Below, in pieces: positions 8,900 to 16,120 of a stretch of DNA of 64,000 bases. The DNA comes from Pseudonocardia autotrophica (lineage in GTDB: Bacteria; Actinomycetota; Actinomycetes; Mycobacteriales; Pseudonocardiaceae): positions 425,549 through 489,548 of the forward strand of contig NZ_JNYD01000004.1 of NCBI RefSeq assembly GCF_000717175.1. The letters are read 5' to 3'. Under the pieces are notes generated by a model. It was not told the origin of the DNA. It saw only the letters and a program-made list of their open reading frames with translations, and did not search any database. The position numbers and the translations under genes are program-made. Numbering within the stretch: position 1 is the first letter of the stretch; every line of letters begins with the position of its first letter.

Positions 8900-10177
8900 A
8901 CTCCGACGACGCGCTCCCGTACGCGGTCGCTCGGCCTGGTCGGGCTCGGCATCATCGGGTCCGGACTGCTCGTCAACGGCTACCTCGCGATCATCGCCCG
9001 GAGCCTCCCCGCCGCGGAGTACGCCTACTTCGGCGCCTTCTGGTCGATCGCCCTGGTCGTCGGCTTCGGGGTGTTCCTCCCGATCGAGCAGGAGACCGCC
9101 CGGCTGATGCAGGTGCCGGACCGGCCCGGCCGTGTGCTGCACGCCTCGCTGTTCACCGCGCTGCTGCTCGCCGCGGCCGAGGTCGTGGTGGTGCTGGCGC
9201 TGTCGCCGGTGCTGGTCCGGGCGTTCGGCGGCGAGGTCTGGACGATCGCCGCGCTCGCCGTGCTGTGCATCGCCTCCGCCGGCCAGTTCGTGATGCGCGG
9301 GGCGCTGATCGGCATGGACCGGATGGACCGGCACGCCCTGGTCATGCTCTGGGACACCGTGCTGCGGGTCGCGCTCGCCGGCGCGGTCGCGCTGCTCATC
9401 GCCGACCCCGACAGCTCGATCTTCGCCTGGACGCTGGTCCTCGCGATCCTGCTGGCGCACGGGCCGCAGCTGCTCGCGCTGGCCCGGCGACGCACCCGGA
9501 TGGGCAGCGTCCCGGACCTGGGCGACGCCACCATGACCCCGAGAGGCGTACGGCGGGCCGTGCTCCCGCTGCTGCTCGGTTCGCTGTGCGCCCAGCTGCT
9601 GCTCAACGGTCCGCCGATCTTGGTCCCGCTGCTCGCCCGCGACCTGGCCCAGGCCGACATGGCCGGGCGGTTCGTCGCGGGCTACACCCTCGCCCGGATC
9701 CCGCTCTTCCTCATGGTCCCGCTGCAGACGGCGCTGCTGCCGGTGCTCACCCGCCTGCTGCACGGCGGCGACCGGGCGGTCCTGCGGAAGGTCACCCTCC
9801 GGCTCAGCGCGGGTCTGCTCGCCCTGGCCGTCGTCGCGTTCGGGCTCGGCTACGCCATCGGGCCGTGGCTGGTCGGCCTCGTCTTCGGGCAGGGCTACCG
9901 CCTCGGCGCGTTCGACATGGCCCTGCTGTCCGTCGGCGTCGCCGCCTACCTGGGCATGGTGCTGGTCACCCAGGTGCTCGTGGCGTCCGTCCGGCACTCG
10001 CACGTCGCCTGGGCCTGGCTGTCCGGCGTCGTGGTCGCCGTCGTCACCGTGCTCGTCGTGCCCGACCTGCTGCTCAGCGCCGAACTCGCGTTCGTGCTGG
10101 GCTCGACGGTCGGGTGGGTGGTCGGCACGGTCCTGATGCTGTCCCGGACCCGGAACAGGGAGCTGACCCGTGTCTGA
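8897..10177 (+). CDS. Polysaccharide flippase (MOP superfamily, Wzx/MurJ-like)
   Basis: Polytopic membrane protein of about 426 residues resembling O-antigen/teichoic-acid exporters of the MOP superfamily, which flip lipid-linked glycans across the cytoplasmic membrane. It begins SLGLVGLGIIGSGLLVNGYLA, followed by about a dozen hydrophobic segments with charged loops. The start appears to be CTG (see the ribosome site entry). The 3' end overlaps the GTG of the glycosyltransferase by 8 bp, so flippase, glycosyltransferase and methyltransferase form a rightward operon, plausibly making and exporting one envelope glycolipid or glycan. The substrate is unknown. Confidence 0.8.
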   Translation: MTPTTRSRTRSLGLVGLGIIGSGLLVNGYLAIIARSLPAAEYAYFGAFWSIALVVGFGVFLPIEQETARLMQVPDRPGRVLHASLFTALLLAAAEVVVVLALSPVLVRAFGGEVWTIAALAVLCIASAGQFVMRGALIGMDRMDRHALVMLWDTVLRVALAGAVALLIADPDSSIFAWTLVLAILLAHGPQLLALARRRTRMGSVPDLGDATMTPRGVRRAVLPLLLGSLCAQLLLNGPPILVPLLARDLAQADMAGRFVAGYTLARIPLFLMVPLQTALLPVLTRLLHGGDRAVLRKVTLRLSAGLLALAVVAFGLGYAIGPWLVGLVFGQGYRLGAFDMALLSVGVAAYLGMVLVTQVLVASVRHSHVAWAWLSGVVVAVVTVLVVPDLLLSAELAFVLGSTVGWVVGTVLMLSRTRNRELTRV

Positions 10178-11297
10178 CCGCGAGGACGACCTGGTCGTCG
10201 CGCTCACCTACTACGCGCCCTACGTCTCCGGGCTGACCAACATGGCCCGGGACATCGCCGAGGGCCTGGCCGCCCGCGGGCGCCGCGTCACCGTCGTGAC
10301 CAGCCGGTACGACGCCGACCTCCCGCGCGAGGAGGAGATCAACGGCGTCCGGGTGCTGCGCGCCCCCGTGCTGCTCCGGCTCGGGCGCGGCGTGGTGAGC
10401 CCGGAGTTCGTGCGGCTCGCCGTCGCCACCGCGAACCGCGCCCGGGTGGTCAACCTGCACCTGCCGATGCTCGAGGCCGGGGCGATCGCGCAGTTCACCT
10501 CGGCGCCGATCGTCGCGACGTACCACTGCGACGTCACCCTGCCGCCCGGGCTGGTCAACACGGTGCAGCGGAAGGTCGTCGACGCGTCGAACCGGCGGGC
10601 CATGCGCCGGGCCGGAGCCGTGGCGGTGACCAGCGAGGACTACGGCCGGCACAGCCGGATGTGGCCGTGGATCGCGCCGACCGTCGAGTCCATCCCGCCG
10701 CCGTGCCACGCGCCGCCCCGGGGCGAGCCGACCTACCGCGAGACGGACGGGCCGCACATCGGGTTCCTCGGCCGGATCGTGCGCGAGAAGGGCCTGGAGT
10801 ACCTGGTCCGCGCGTTCCGGACGCTCGAGGACCCCGACGCCCGGCTGCTCATCGGCGGCGACTTCACGCATGTCGCGGGCGGGTCGGTCGTCGAGCAGGT
10901 GCGGGCCGCGATCGGCGACGACCCCCGGGTCCGGCTGCTCGGGTTCGTCCCCGAGGAGCGGATCGGCGACTTCTACGCCTCGCTCGACCTGTTCAGCCTG
11001 CCGTCCGTCAACGCGTTCGAGGCGTTCGGGATCGTGCAGGCCGTGGCGATGCTCGCCGGCGTCCCGGTGCTGTCCAGCGACATCCCGGGCGTCCGGCAGC
11101 CGGTCGCGCAGACCGGGTTCGGCACGCTGGCCCCGAAGGCCGACACCGAGGCGCTGGCCGCCGCGATGCGCCGCCTGCTCGCCGACCCGCCGGACCGGGA
11201 GGCCGGGGCCGACGCCGCGCGCCGGGCGTTCTCGGTCGACGGCGTGCTCGACGCCTACGAGGTGCTGTTCGACAAGCATGCGCGAAGGGGACGCTGA
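10170..11297 (+). CDS. GT4-family glycosyltransferase
   Basis: Cytoplasmic GT-B glycosyltransferase of 375 residues. The N-terminal acceptor domain opens VVALTYYAPYVSGLTNMARD, typical of GT4 enzymes. The C-terminal nucleotide-sugar domain has GFLGRIVREKGLEYLVRAF near residues 195-213 and the E-x7-E-like stretch PSVNAFEAFGIVQAVAM near 280-297. GTG start; it overlaps the flippase by 8 bp. Its TGA stop lies in the first of three tandem 20-bp repeats leading into the methyltransferase. Donor and acceptor are unknown; context suggests the flippase carries its product. Confidence 0.88.
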   Translation: MSDREDDLVVALTYYAPYVSGLTNMARDIAEGLAARGRRVTVVTSRYDADLPREEEINGVRVLRAPVLLRLGRGVVSPEFVRLAVATANRARVVNLHLPMLEAGAIAQFTSAPIVATYHCDVTLPPGLVNTVQRKVVDASNRRAMRRAGAVAVTSEDYGRHSRMWPWIAPTVESIPPPCHAPPRGEPTYRETDGPHIGFLGRIVREKGLEYLVRAFRTLEDPDARLLIGGDFTHVAGGSVVEQVRAAIGDDPRVRLLGFVPEERIGDFYASLDLFSLPSVNAFEAFGIVQAVAMLAGVPVLSSDIPGVRQPVAQTGFGTLAPKADTEALAAAMRRLLADPPDREAGADAARRAFSVDGVLDAYEVLFDKHARRGR

Positions 11298-11353
11298 GTA
11301 CTTCCGATGAGCCCTGAGTACGTCCGATGAGCACTGAGTACGTCCCATGAGCA
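11294..11353 (+). repeat. Three tandem 20-bp repeats with two 7-codon mini-ORFs
   Basis: Near-identical 20-bp units CTGAGTACKTCCSATGAGCM lie at 11294-11313, 11314-11333 and 11334-11353. The first holds the glycosyltransferase stop and the third the methyltransferase ATG (11347). Because 20 is not a multiple of three, ATGs at 11307 and 11327 open the tiny frames MSPEYVR and MSTEYVP. Each ends in a TGA overlapping the next ATG (ATGA). The result is a relay of coupled start/stop sites before the methyltransferase. Confidence 0.9.
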
Positions 11354-12048
11354 CGTCGTTCGGACCGGACCACTACGACGAGGCCTACTACGCGGAGAAC
11401 GGCCAGGCGGGCGACCGGCCCGCGTTGCGCTGGTACGTCAAGATGGTGCTGCGGTACGTCGGCCGCGGCCCGTACCTGGACTTCGGCTGCGGCACCGGGC
11501 ACCTGGTCCGCCGGCTCGCCGAGCACGGCCCGGCGTCGGGCGTCGAGGTCTCCGCCTGGTCGGCCGAGGTCGCGCGCCGCACCGCGCCCGGCTGCCCTGT
11601 CTACACGTCGCCCGAGGACCTGCCGACGGACGGGTTCCGCGGCCTCACGGCGATCCACGTCCTCGAGCATCTCGACGACGAGACCGCCACGGCCGCCGTC
11701 GAGACCTGGCGGCGGGTGCTCGTCCCCGGCGGGCGGGCGCTGGTGGCGATGCCCGACCCGGCCGGCCGCGGGCACGCGCTCGCGGGGGAGAAGTGGAACG
11801 GCTTCGCCGACCCCACGCACGTCAACCTGAAGTCGCACGAGGAATGGCGGAAGTTCCTCGTGCACGGCGGGTTCACGATCGTCCGCGAGGGTTCCGACGG
11901 CCTCTGGGACGTCCCGTACGGCCGGCTGCCGCGGTTCCTCGACCTCCGCGCGGTGCCCTCGTTCGTCCAGTTCTGCGCGGGCCGGCTGTTCCTCAACCCG
12001 GGCGAGGGCGAGAGCTCGATCTTCGTCGTGGAGAACTCGGGCACCTGA
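11347..12048 (+). CDS. SAM-dependent methyltransferase (class I)
   Basis: Soluble methyltransferase of 233 residues with the Rossmann motif I YLDFGCGTGHLVRRLAEHG near residues 38-56, then an acidic residue (GVEVS) for SAM ribose and a motif-IV-like AIHVLEHLDD near 98. The fold matches the Methyltransf_11/23 type that methylates sugars or lipid intermediates. It is third in the flippase/glycosyltransferase operon. Its ATG is in the last of three tandem repeats, and translation may be reached through two upstream mini-ORFs. The substrate is unknown. Confidence 0.85.
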   Translation: MSTSFGPDHYDEAYYAENGQAGDRPALRWYVKMVLRYVGRGPYLDFGCGTGHLVRRLAEHGPASGVEVSAWSAEVARRTAPGCPVYTSPEDLPTDGFRGLTAIHVLEHLDDETATAAVETWRRVLVPGGRALVAMPDPAGRGHALAGEKWNGFADPTHVNLKSHEEWRKFLVHGGFTIVREGSDGLWDVPYGRLPRFLDLRAVPSFVQFCAGRLFLNPGEGESSIFVVENSGT

Positions 12049-12088
12049 GCGCTGCCGGTTCCCCGGTCCGCGGGGCATGATCGGGGGC

Positions 12089-12742
12089 ATGGCAGAGCTG
12101 CTCCCGCTGGATCCCGACCAGTTGCTGACGACCACCCGTTCGGTGCGCAAACGCCTCGACCTGGAGCGACCGGTGCCGCTCGAGGTGGTGCGCGAGAGCC
12201 TCGAGGTGGCGCTGCAGGCGCCGAGCGGCAGCAACAAGCAGGGCTGGCACTGGATCGTGCTCACCGACCCGGCCAAGCGGAAGGCCGTCGCGGACCTCTA
12301 CGCCCGCTCCTTCGACGCCTACCGCAACTCGGCGGGCTACGCCGCCAACCACCCGGCGGGCGACGCCGCGCGGGAGGCCACGCAGAAGCGCGTGGCGTCG
12401 AGCGCGGAGTACCTGGCCGAGGTCATGGCCGAGGTCCCGGTGCTGATCATCGGGGCGATCGAGACCGGCACCGAGGAGCTGCCCGCGGGCAACCAGGCCG
12501 GGCTGTGGGGCTCGCTGCTGCCCGCCGCGTGGAGCCTGCAGCTCGCGCTGCGCGCCCGCGGCCTGGGCAGCGCCTGGACCAGCCTCCACCTGCGCTACGA
12601 GAAGGAGGTCGCCGAGCTGCTCGGCGTCCCGGGCACGGTGAAGCAGGGCGTCCTGCTCCCGGTCGCCTACACCAAGGGCACCGACTTCAAGCCCGCCCCG
12701 CGCCAGCCTCTCGACGAGGTCCTGCACGTCGACACCTGGTAA
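12089..12742 (+). CDS. Nitroreductase-family FMN oxidoreductase
   Basis: FMN-dependent NAD(P)H oxidoreductase of the nitroreductase superfamily, 217 residues. Seen: the phosphate-binding TTRSVRKRLD near the N-terminus, QAPSGSNKQGWHWIV near residues 45-59, and the C-terminal GVLLPVAYTKGTDFKPAPR that closes the FMN site. I chose the ATG at 12089; an ATG at 12077 in the same frame adds four residues. It is followed after 3 bp by a perfect hairpin, probably its terminator. The substrate is not predictable. Confidence 0.85.
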   Translation: MAELLPLDPDQLLTTTRSVRKRLDLERPVPLEVVRESLEVALQAPSGSNKQGWHWIVLTDPAKRKAVADLYARSFDAYRNSAGYAANHPAGDAAREATQKRVASSAEYLAEVMAEVPVLIIGAIETGTEELPAGNQAGLWGSLLPAAWSLQLALRARGLGSAWTSLHLRYEKEVAELLGVPGTVKQGVLLPVAYTKGTDFKPAPRQPLDEVLHVDTW

Positions 12743-12745
12743 CCC

Positions 12746-12785
12746 GTGAGTGGCAACTGCCCCTAGAGGGGCAGTTGCCACTCAC
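12746..12785. repeat. Palindromic repeat copy 1 (terminator-like)
   Basis: Perfect inverted repeat: arm GTGAGTGGCAACTGCCCCT, AG centre, then the exact complement (19 bp each). It is the best-preserved of three related copies (others at 13867-13906 and 40452-40491). The right flank ACCCCGGTTGAGCTGCGGAAAC (12787-12809) is also partly conserved in the other copies. It lies just after the nitroreductase stop, so it probably acts as a terminator. Confidence 0.85.
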
Positions 12786-12891
12786 GACCCCGGTTGAGCT
12801 GCGGAAACGCGAGGAGAGCCGTGCGCGGTTCCCGGTGCCCTCTTTCTCCGAAACGGTCCGCGGAGAGGGCACCTGCCCGGACCCTGTCCGC

Positions 12892-13881
12892 ATGCCGCAC
12901 CTCTCGCCGCGTCCGACCGACCACCCCGACTGGGAGGCCGTGCTCGCCGCCCAGCACGGCCTCGTCACCGCAGGCCAACTTCTCCGCGACTTCGGCCTCA
13001 CGCAGAAGCACCTGCTGAACCAGCTGGACGCCGGCCGGTGGCAGCGCGTCCTCCCGCGCGTCTACGCGACCTTCACCGGACCCCTGCCCGAGGAGGCTCG
13101 CCTCCGCGCCGCGCTGCTCTACGGCGGCGCGAGTGCCGTGCTCAGTCACCGCACCGCCGCGGAGCGGTGGGGTCTGATGCCTCCGCAGCCGGGTCCGGTG
13201 CACATCACCGTCAGGTACGGCTGCTCGGCGGTCTCCCAGCGGCCACATGTCGTGGTGCATCGCTCACGGGCACACGCGCACATCGTGGTCGGCACCGACC
13301 CGCCGGTGACGGGCCGTGCCGACGCGGCGATCGACGTCGCCGTCGAGGAGCCGACCGCCCGTGCCGCCCGTCAGAGGCTCACCGACCTGATCGGGACGGG
13401 GCGCGTCGGGGCCGGCACGGTGTGGCGGCGGCTGCAGCAGCGTCCACCCCGCCGCTACCGGAAGGCGCTCGACGAGGCGGTGCGGCTGATCGCCGGCGGC
13501 GTGCAGTCGGTGCTCGAGGAGTGCTACGCCGTCGACGTCGAGCAGGCTCACGGTCTGCCCGCCGGCCGTCGTCAGGTCCCCGCCCTGGTCGACGGGCGCA
13601 CGCTCTACGAGGACGTGACGTACGACGACGCGGGCGTCCCCCTCACCGTCCGGCTCGACGGCAGGACCCACCTGCAGCCCGAGACGGCGCTGCGCGACCG
13701 CCGTCGCGACAACGCGGCGGAGCTGGCCGGGCGGTCGCGGCTGGTCTTCGGCTGGGTCGAGGTGTCCAGCCGGCCGTGCCAGGTGGCGGCCGAGGTGTCG
13801 GCGGTGCTTCGCAGGTACCGCCGCGATCTCGGTGGGAGTACCTGTTTCCGCTGTTCAGAGGGGGTCGTGAGTGCCAAGTGA
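12892..13881 (+). CDS. AbiEi-antitoxin-like/DUF559-type protein
   Basis: 329-residue soluble protein. Residues ~12-60 (EAVLAAQHGLVTAGQLLRDF then RVLPRVYATF) match the winged-helix N-terminal domain shared with AbiEi-type antitoxins. The C-terminal ~110 residues resemble the DUF559/Vsr-like endonuclease-fold domain (LVDGRTLYEDVTYDD; RDRRRDNAAELAGRSRLVFGW). Such solitary proteins are common in actinobacteria and have no established role, and no AbiEii toxin lies beside it. The ATG at 12892 opens the conserved region. The stop codon lies inside palindromic repeat copy 2. Confidence 0.75.
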   Translation: MPHLSPRPTDHPDWEAVLAAQHGLVTAGQLLRDFGLTQKHLLNQLDAGRWQRVLPRVYATFTGPLPEEARLRAALLYGGASAVLSHRTAAERWGLMPPQPGPVHITVRYGCSAVSQRPHVVVHRSRAHAHIVVGTDPPVTGRADAAIDVAVEEPTARAARQRLTDLIGTGRVGAGTVWRRLQQRPPRRYRKALDEAVRLIAGGVQSVLEECYAVDVEQAHGLPAGRRQVPALVDGRTLYEDVTYDDAGVPLTVRLDGRTHLQPETALRDRRRDNAAELAGRSRLVFGWVEVSSRPCQVAAEVSAVLRRYRRDLGGSTCFRCSEGVVSAK

Positions 13882-13906
13882 CCCTCTAGGGGCAGTCGGC
13901 ACTCAC
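13867..13906. repeat. Palindromic repeat copy 2 at convergent gene ends
   Basis: Arms GTGAGTGCCAAGTGACCCT and AGGGGCAGTCGGCACTCAC around a CT centre, with three mismatches between arms. Orientation is reversed relative to copy 1: the conserved GCGGAAAC-type flank is on the left (about 13840-13866). The TGA stop of the rightward gene (13879-13881) and the TGA of dprE2 on the other strand (13903-13905) both fall inside it, so it ends both converging genes and likely forms a bidirectional terminator. Confidence 0.8.
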
Positions 13907-14658
13907 AGGGGGAGGCGACGGAAGACGGGCCGCGGGACGTGCCGGAGCGCCGACATCACGAAGCGCAGCGGGGCGGGCGCCCACACCAGCTCCTGCTTGG
14001 TGCGCACCGCGTGCACGATGACCTCCGCGACCGCCTCCGGGGTGGTCGACAGCGGGGCGGGCTTGAGGCCCTCGGTCATCTTGGTGTGCACGAACCCGGG
14101 CCGGACCACGGTGACCGTGACCCCGAAGGGCCGCAGCGCCTCGGTGAGGCCGGTGTAGAAGGCGTCGAGCCCCGCCTTGGTGGAGCCGTAGACGAAGTTC
14201 GACCGGCGCGCCCGCTCGCCCGCGACCGACGACAGCGCCACCAGGGAGCCGTGGCCCTGCTGCTTCAGCCGGTCGCCGAGCGCCACCCCGACCGAGACGG
14301 CCGCGGTGTAGTTGACCTGCGCGAGCTCGACGGCCTTCGCGACGTCCGTCCAGGCCTCCTCGTTGTCCCCGAGCAGGCCGAACGCCACGATCGCCACGTC
14401 GACGTCGCCCTCGGCGAACGCCTTGTCGACGACGGCGGTGTGGGTGTCGAGCGCGGTCGCGTCGAAGTCGAGGGTCTCGACGGCGCAACCCCTGGCCTCG
14501 AGCCGCGCCTTCGCGTCCGCCAGCCGCTGCGACGGCCGCGCGGCGAGCACGACCCGCATCGGCCGGTCGGAGGCGAAGGCCTCGACCGCGGCGAGCCCGA
14601 TCTCCGAGGTCCCGCCCAGCAGCAGGATGCTCTGCGGGTTGCCCACGGCATCGATCAT
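13903..14658 (-). CDS. dprE2: Decaprenylphosphoryl-2-keto-ribose reductase DprE2
   Basis: Short-chain dehydrogenase/reductase of 251 residues that, with DprE1, epimerises decaprenylphosphoryl-ribose to decaprenylphosphoryl-arabinose, the only donor for Emb enzymes. Seen: the nucleotide-binding LLLGGTSEIG near residues 12-20, catalytic Ser143/144, and Tyr157-x3-Lys161 in the SDR triad. The ATG overlaps the dprE1 stop by one base (TGATG), so the two are translationally coupled. The stop lies in palindromic repeat copy 2. The dprE1 pairing makes the identification firm. In M. tuberculosis aftA follows; here it does not. Confidence 0.93.
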   Translation of the reverse strand: MIDAVGNPQSILLLGGTSEIGLAAVEAFASDRPMRVVLAARPSQRLADAKARLEARGCAVETLDFDATALDTHTAVVDKAFAEGDVDVAIVAFGLLGDNEEAWTDVAKAVELAQVNYTAAVSVGVALGDRLKQQGHGSLVALSSVAGERARRSNFVYGSTKAGLDAFYTGLTEALRPFGVTVTVVRPGFVHTKMTEGLKPAPLSTTPEAVAEVIVHAVRTKQELVWAPAPLRFVMSALRHVPRPVFRRLPL

Positions 14659-16022
14659 CAGATGAGCTCCAGTCGTCGTGCGAGGTCGGAGGCGAAGACG
14701 CCCGCGGGGTCCACGGCGGCGCGCACCTTGCGCCACTCCTCGAGCCGCGGGTAGCCGCGCCGGATCGCCTCCGGCGTGGTCCGCGACTCCTTGGCCAGGT
14801 AGTGCCGGCCGCCGGCGTCGAGCACGATCCGGTCGAGCTCCTCGCAGAGCTCGCCCAGGCCGGGTCCGATCGGGATGTCGACGCAGAGCGTCCAGCCGGG
14901 CTTGGGGAAGGACAGCGGGGCCCGGTTGCCCTCGCCGAACCGCTTGAGCACGTTGAGCGCCGAGACCTGGCCGGCCTCCGTCATCCGCTCCAGCACGGTG
15001 CGGATCACGTCGCCGCGCTCCAGCGGCACCACGAACTGGTACTGCAGGAAGCCGTGCGGGCCGTAGCCGCGGTTCCACTCGCCCGCGATGTCGAGCGGGT
15101 GCAGGAACTGGGTGATGTTCTGGATCGCGCCCAGCTTCGTGGGGGACTTGCGGTACCAGAGCTCGCTGAACAGCCGGCCGGTGACGCGGTTGAGCATCCC
15201 GGGCGGGAAGACGTCGGGGACGGTCAGCAGCTGCGGCGCGTCGAACTTCAGCGGGTTCCGGCGCTGCCTGGGGGTGAGGTCCGCGAGCGTGGCGTGGTTC
15301 GCCCTGGTCAGCAGGCCGCGGCCGAAGTGCTCGCCCGTGGTGACGGCGTCGAACCAGGAGACCGACTCGGCGTACTTCTCGTCGTCCTGGGTCTGGCGCG
15401 CCATGAGCTCGGCCAGGTTGTCGATCTGCTCGGTGTCGACCTTGAAGTACGCGGTCTCGACGTGGTGCAGCTTCAGTCGCGCCCGCACGATCACGCCGGT
15501 CAGGCCCATCCCGCCGACGGTGGCCCAGAAGAGCTCGGCCTCCGGCCCCTCGGGCGTGAGCTCGCGGATCGAGCCGTCCGCCAGCACGATCGTCATCGCC
15601 TCGACGTGGTTGCCGAAGGAGCCGACGACGTGGTGCGCCTTGCCGTGGATGTCCGCGCCGATCGCGCCGCCGATGGTGACCTGCCGGGTCCCGGGCAGGA
15701 CGGGCACCCACAGCCCGAAGGGCAGCGCGCGCCGCATGAGGGCGTCGAGCGAGACGCCGGCGTCGAGGTCGACGACGCCCGAGTCGGCGTCGATCGAATG
15801 GATCCGGGCGAGCCCGGTCATGTCGAGCACGGTGCCGCCGGCGTTCTGCGCCGGGTCGCCGTAGGACCGGCCGAGGCCGCGGGCGATGATCCCGCGACGG
15901 CCCGCGGCCTTCACCGCGGCGGCGACCTCCTCCGGCGTCCGGGGCGTGATCACCGTGGCCACGGTGGGCGCCGTGCGCCCCCACCCGTGGAGGGACCGGG
16001 TCTCGCTGGCTGGGCTGGTCAT
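14658..16022 (-). CDS. dprE1: Decaprenylphosphoryl-ribose 2'-oxidase DprE1
   Basis: FAD-dependent oxidase of 454 residues, first half of the DprE1/DprE2 epimerase supplying arabinose donor to the Emb enzymes. Seen: the FAD-binding GLGRSYGDPAQN near residues 49-60 and GTRQVTIGGAIGADIHGKAHH near 111-131 (VAO-type FAD domain). The C-terminal domain is closely DprE1-like: YGPHGFLQYQFVVP, then PGWTLCVDIPIG with Cys380 at the position of M. tuberculosis Cys387, the residue modified by benzothiazinones. It ends FASDLARRLELI like the mycobacterial protein. ATG start at 16022; coupled to dprE2. Confidence 0.96.
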   Translation of the reverse strand: MTSPASETRSLHGWGRTAPTVATVITPRTPEEVAAAVKAAGRRGIIARGLGRSYGDPAQNAGGTVLDMTGLARIHSIDADSGVVDLDAGVSLDALMRRALPFGLWVPVLPGTRQVTIGGAIGADIHGKAHHVVGSFGNHVEAMTIVLADGSIRELTPEGPEAELFWATVGGMGLTGVIVRARLKLHHVETAYFKVDTEQIDNLAELMARQTQDDEKYAESVSWFDAVTTGEHFGRGLLTRANHATLADLTPRQRRNPLKFDAPQLLTVPDVFPPGMLNRVTGRLFSELWYRKSPTKLGAIQNITQFLHPLDIAGEWNRGYGPHGFLQYQFVVPLERGDVIRTVLERMTEAGQVSALNVLKRFGEGNRAPLSFPKPGWTLCVDIPIGPGLGELCEELDRIVLDAGGRHYLAKESRTTPEAIRRGYPRLEEWRKVRAAVDPAGVFASDLARRLELI

Positions 16023-16120
16023 CGGGAGCCAGGCTACCGACGCTCCGCCCGGCCTCCCGGACCGACCCGGGTCGGGGAAGCCGGGTGGAGACGCCGGTCA
16101 CGAGGTGTCGGCACCCCGGC

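Noticed and set aside
12892..13881. Type IV toxin-antitoxin operon
   Set aside because: The AbiEi-like domain is present, but there is no adjacent AbiEii nucleotidyltransferase; it is a solitary protein.
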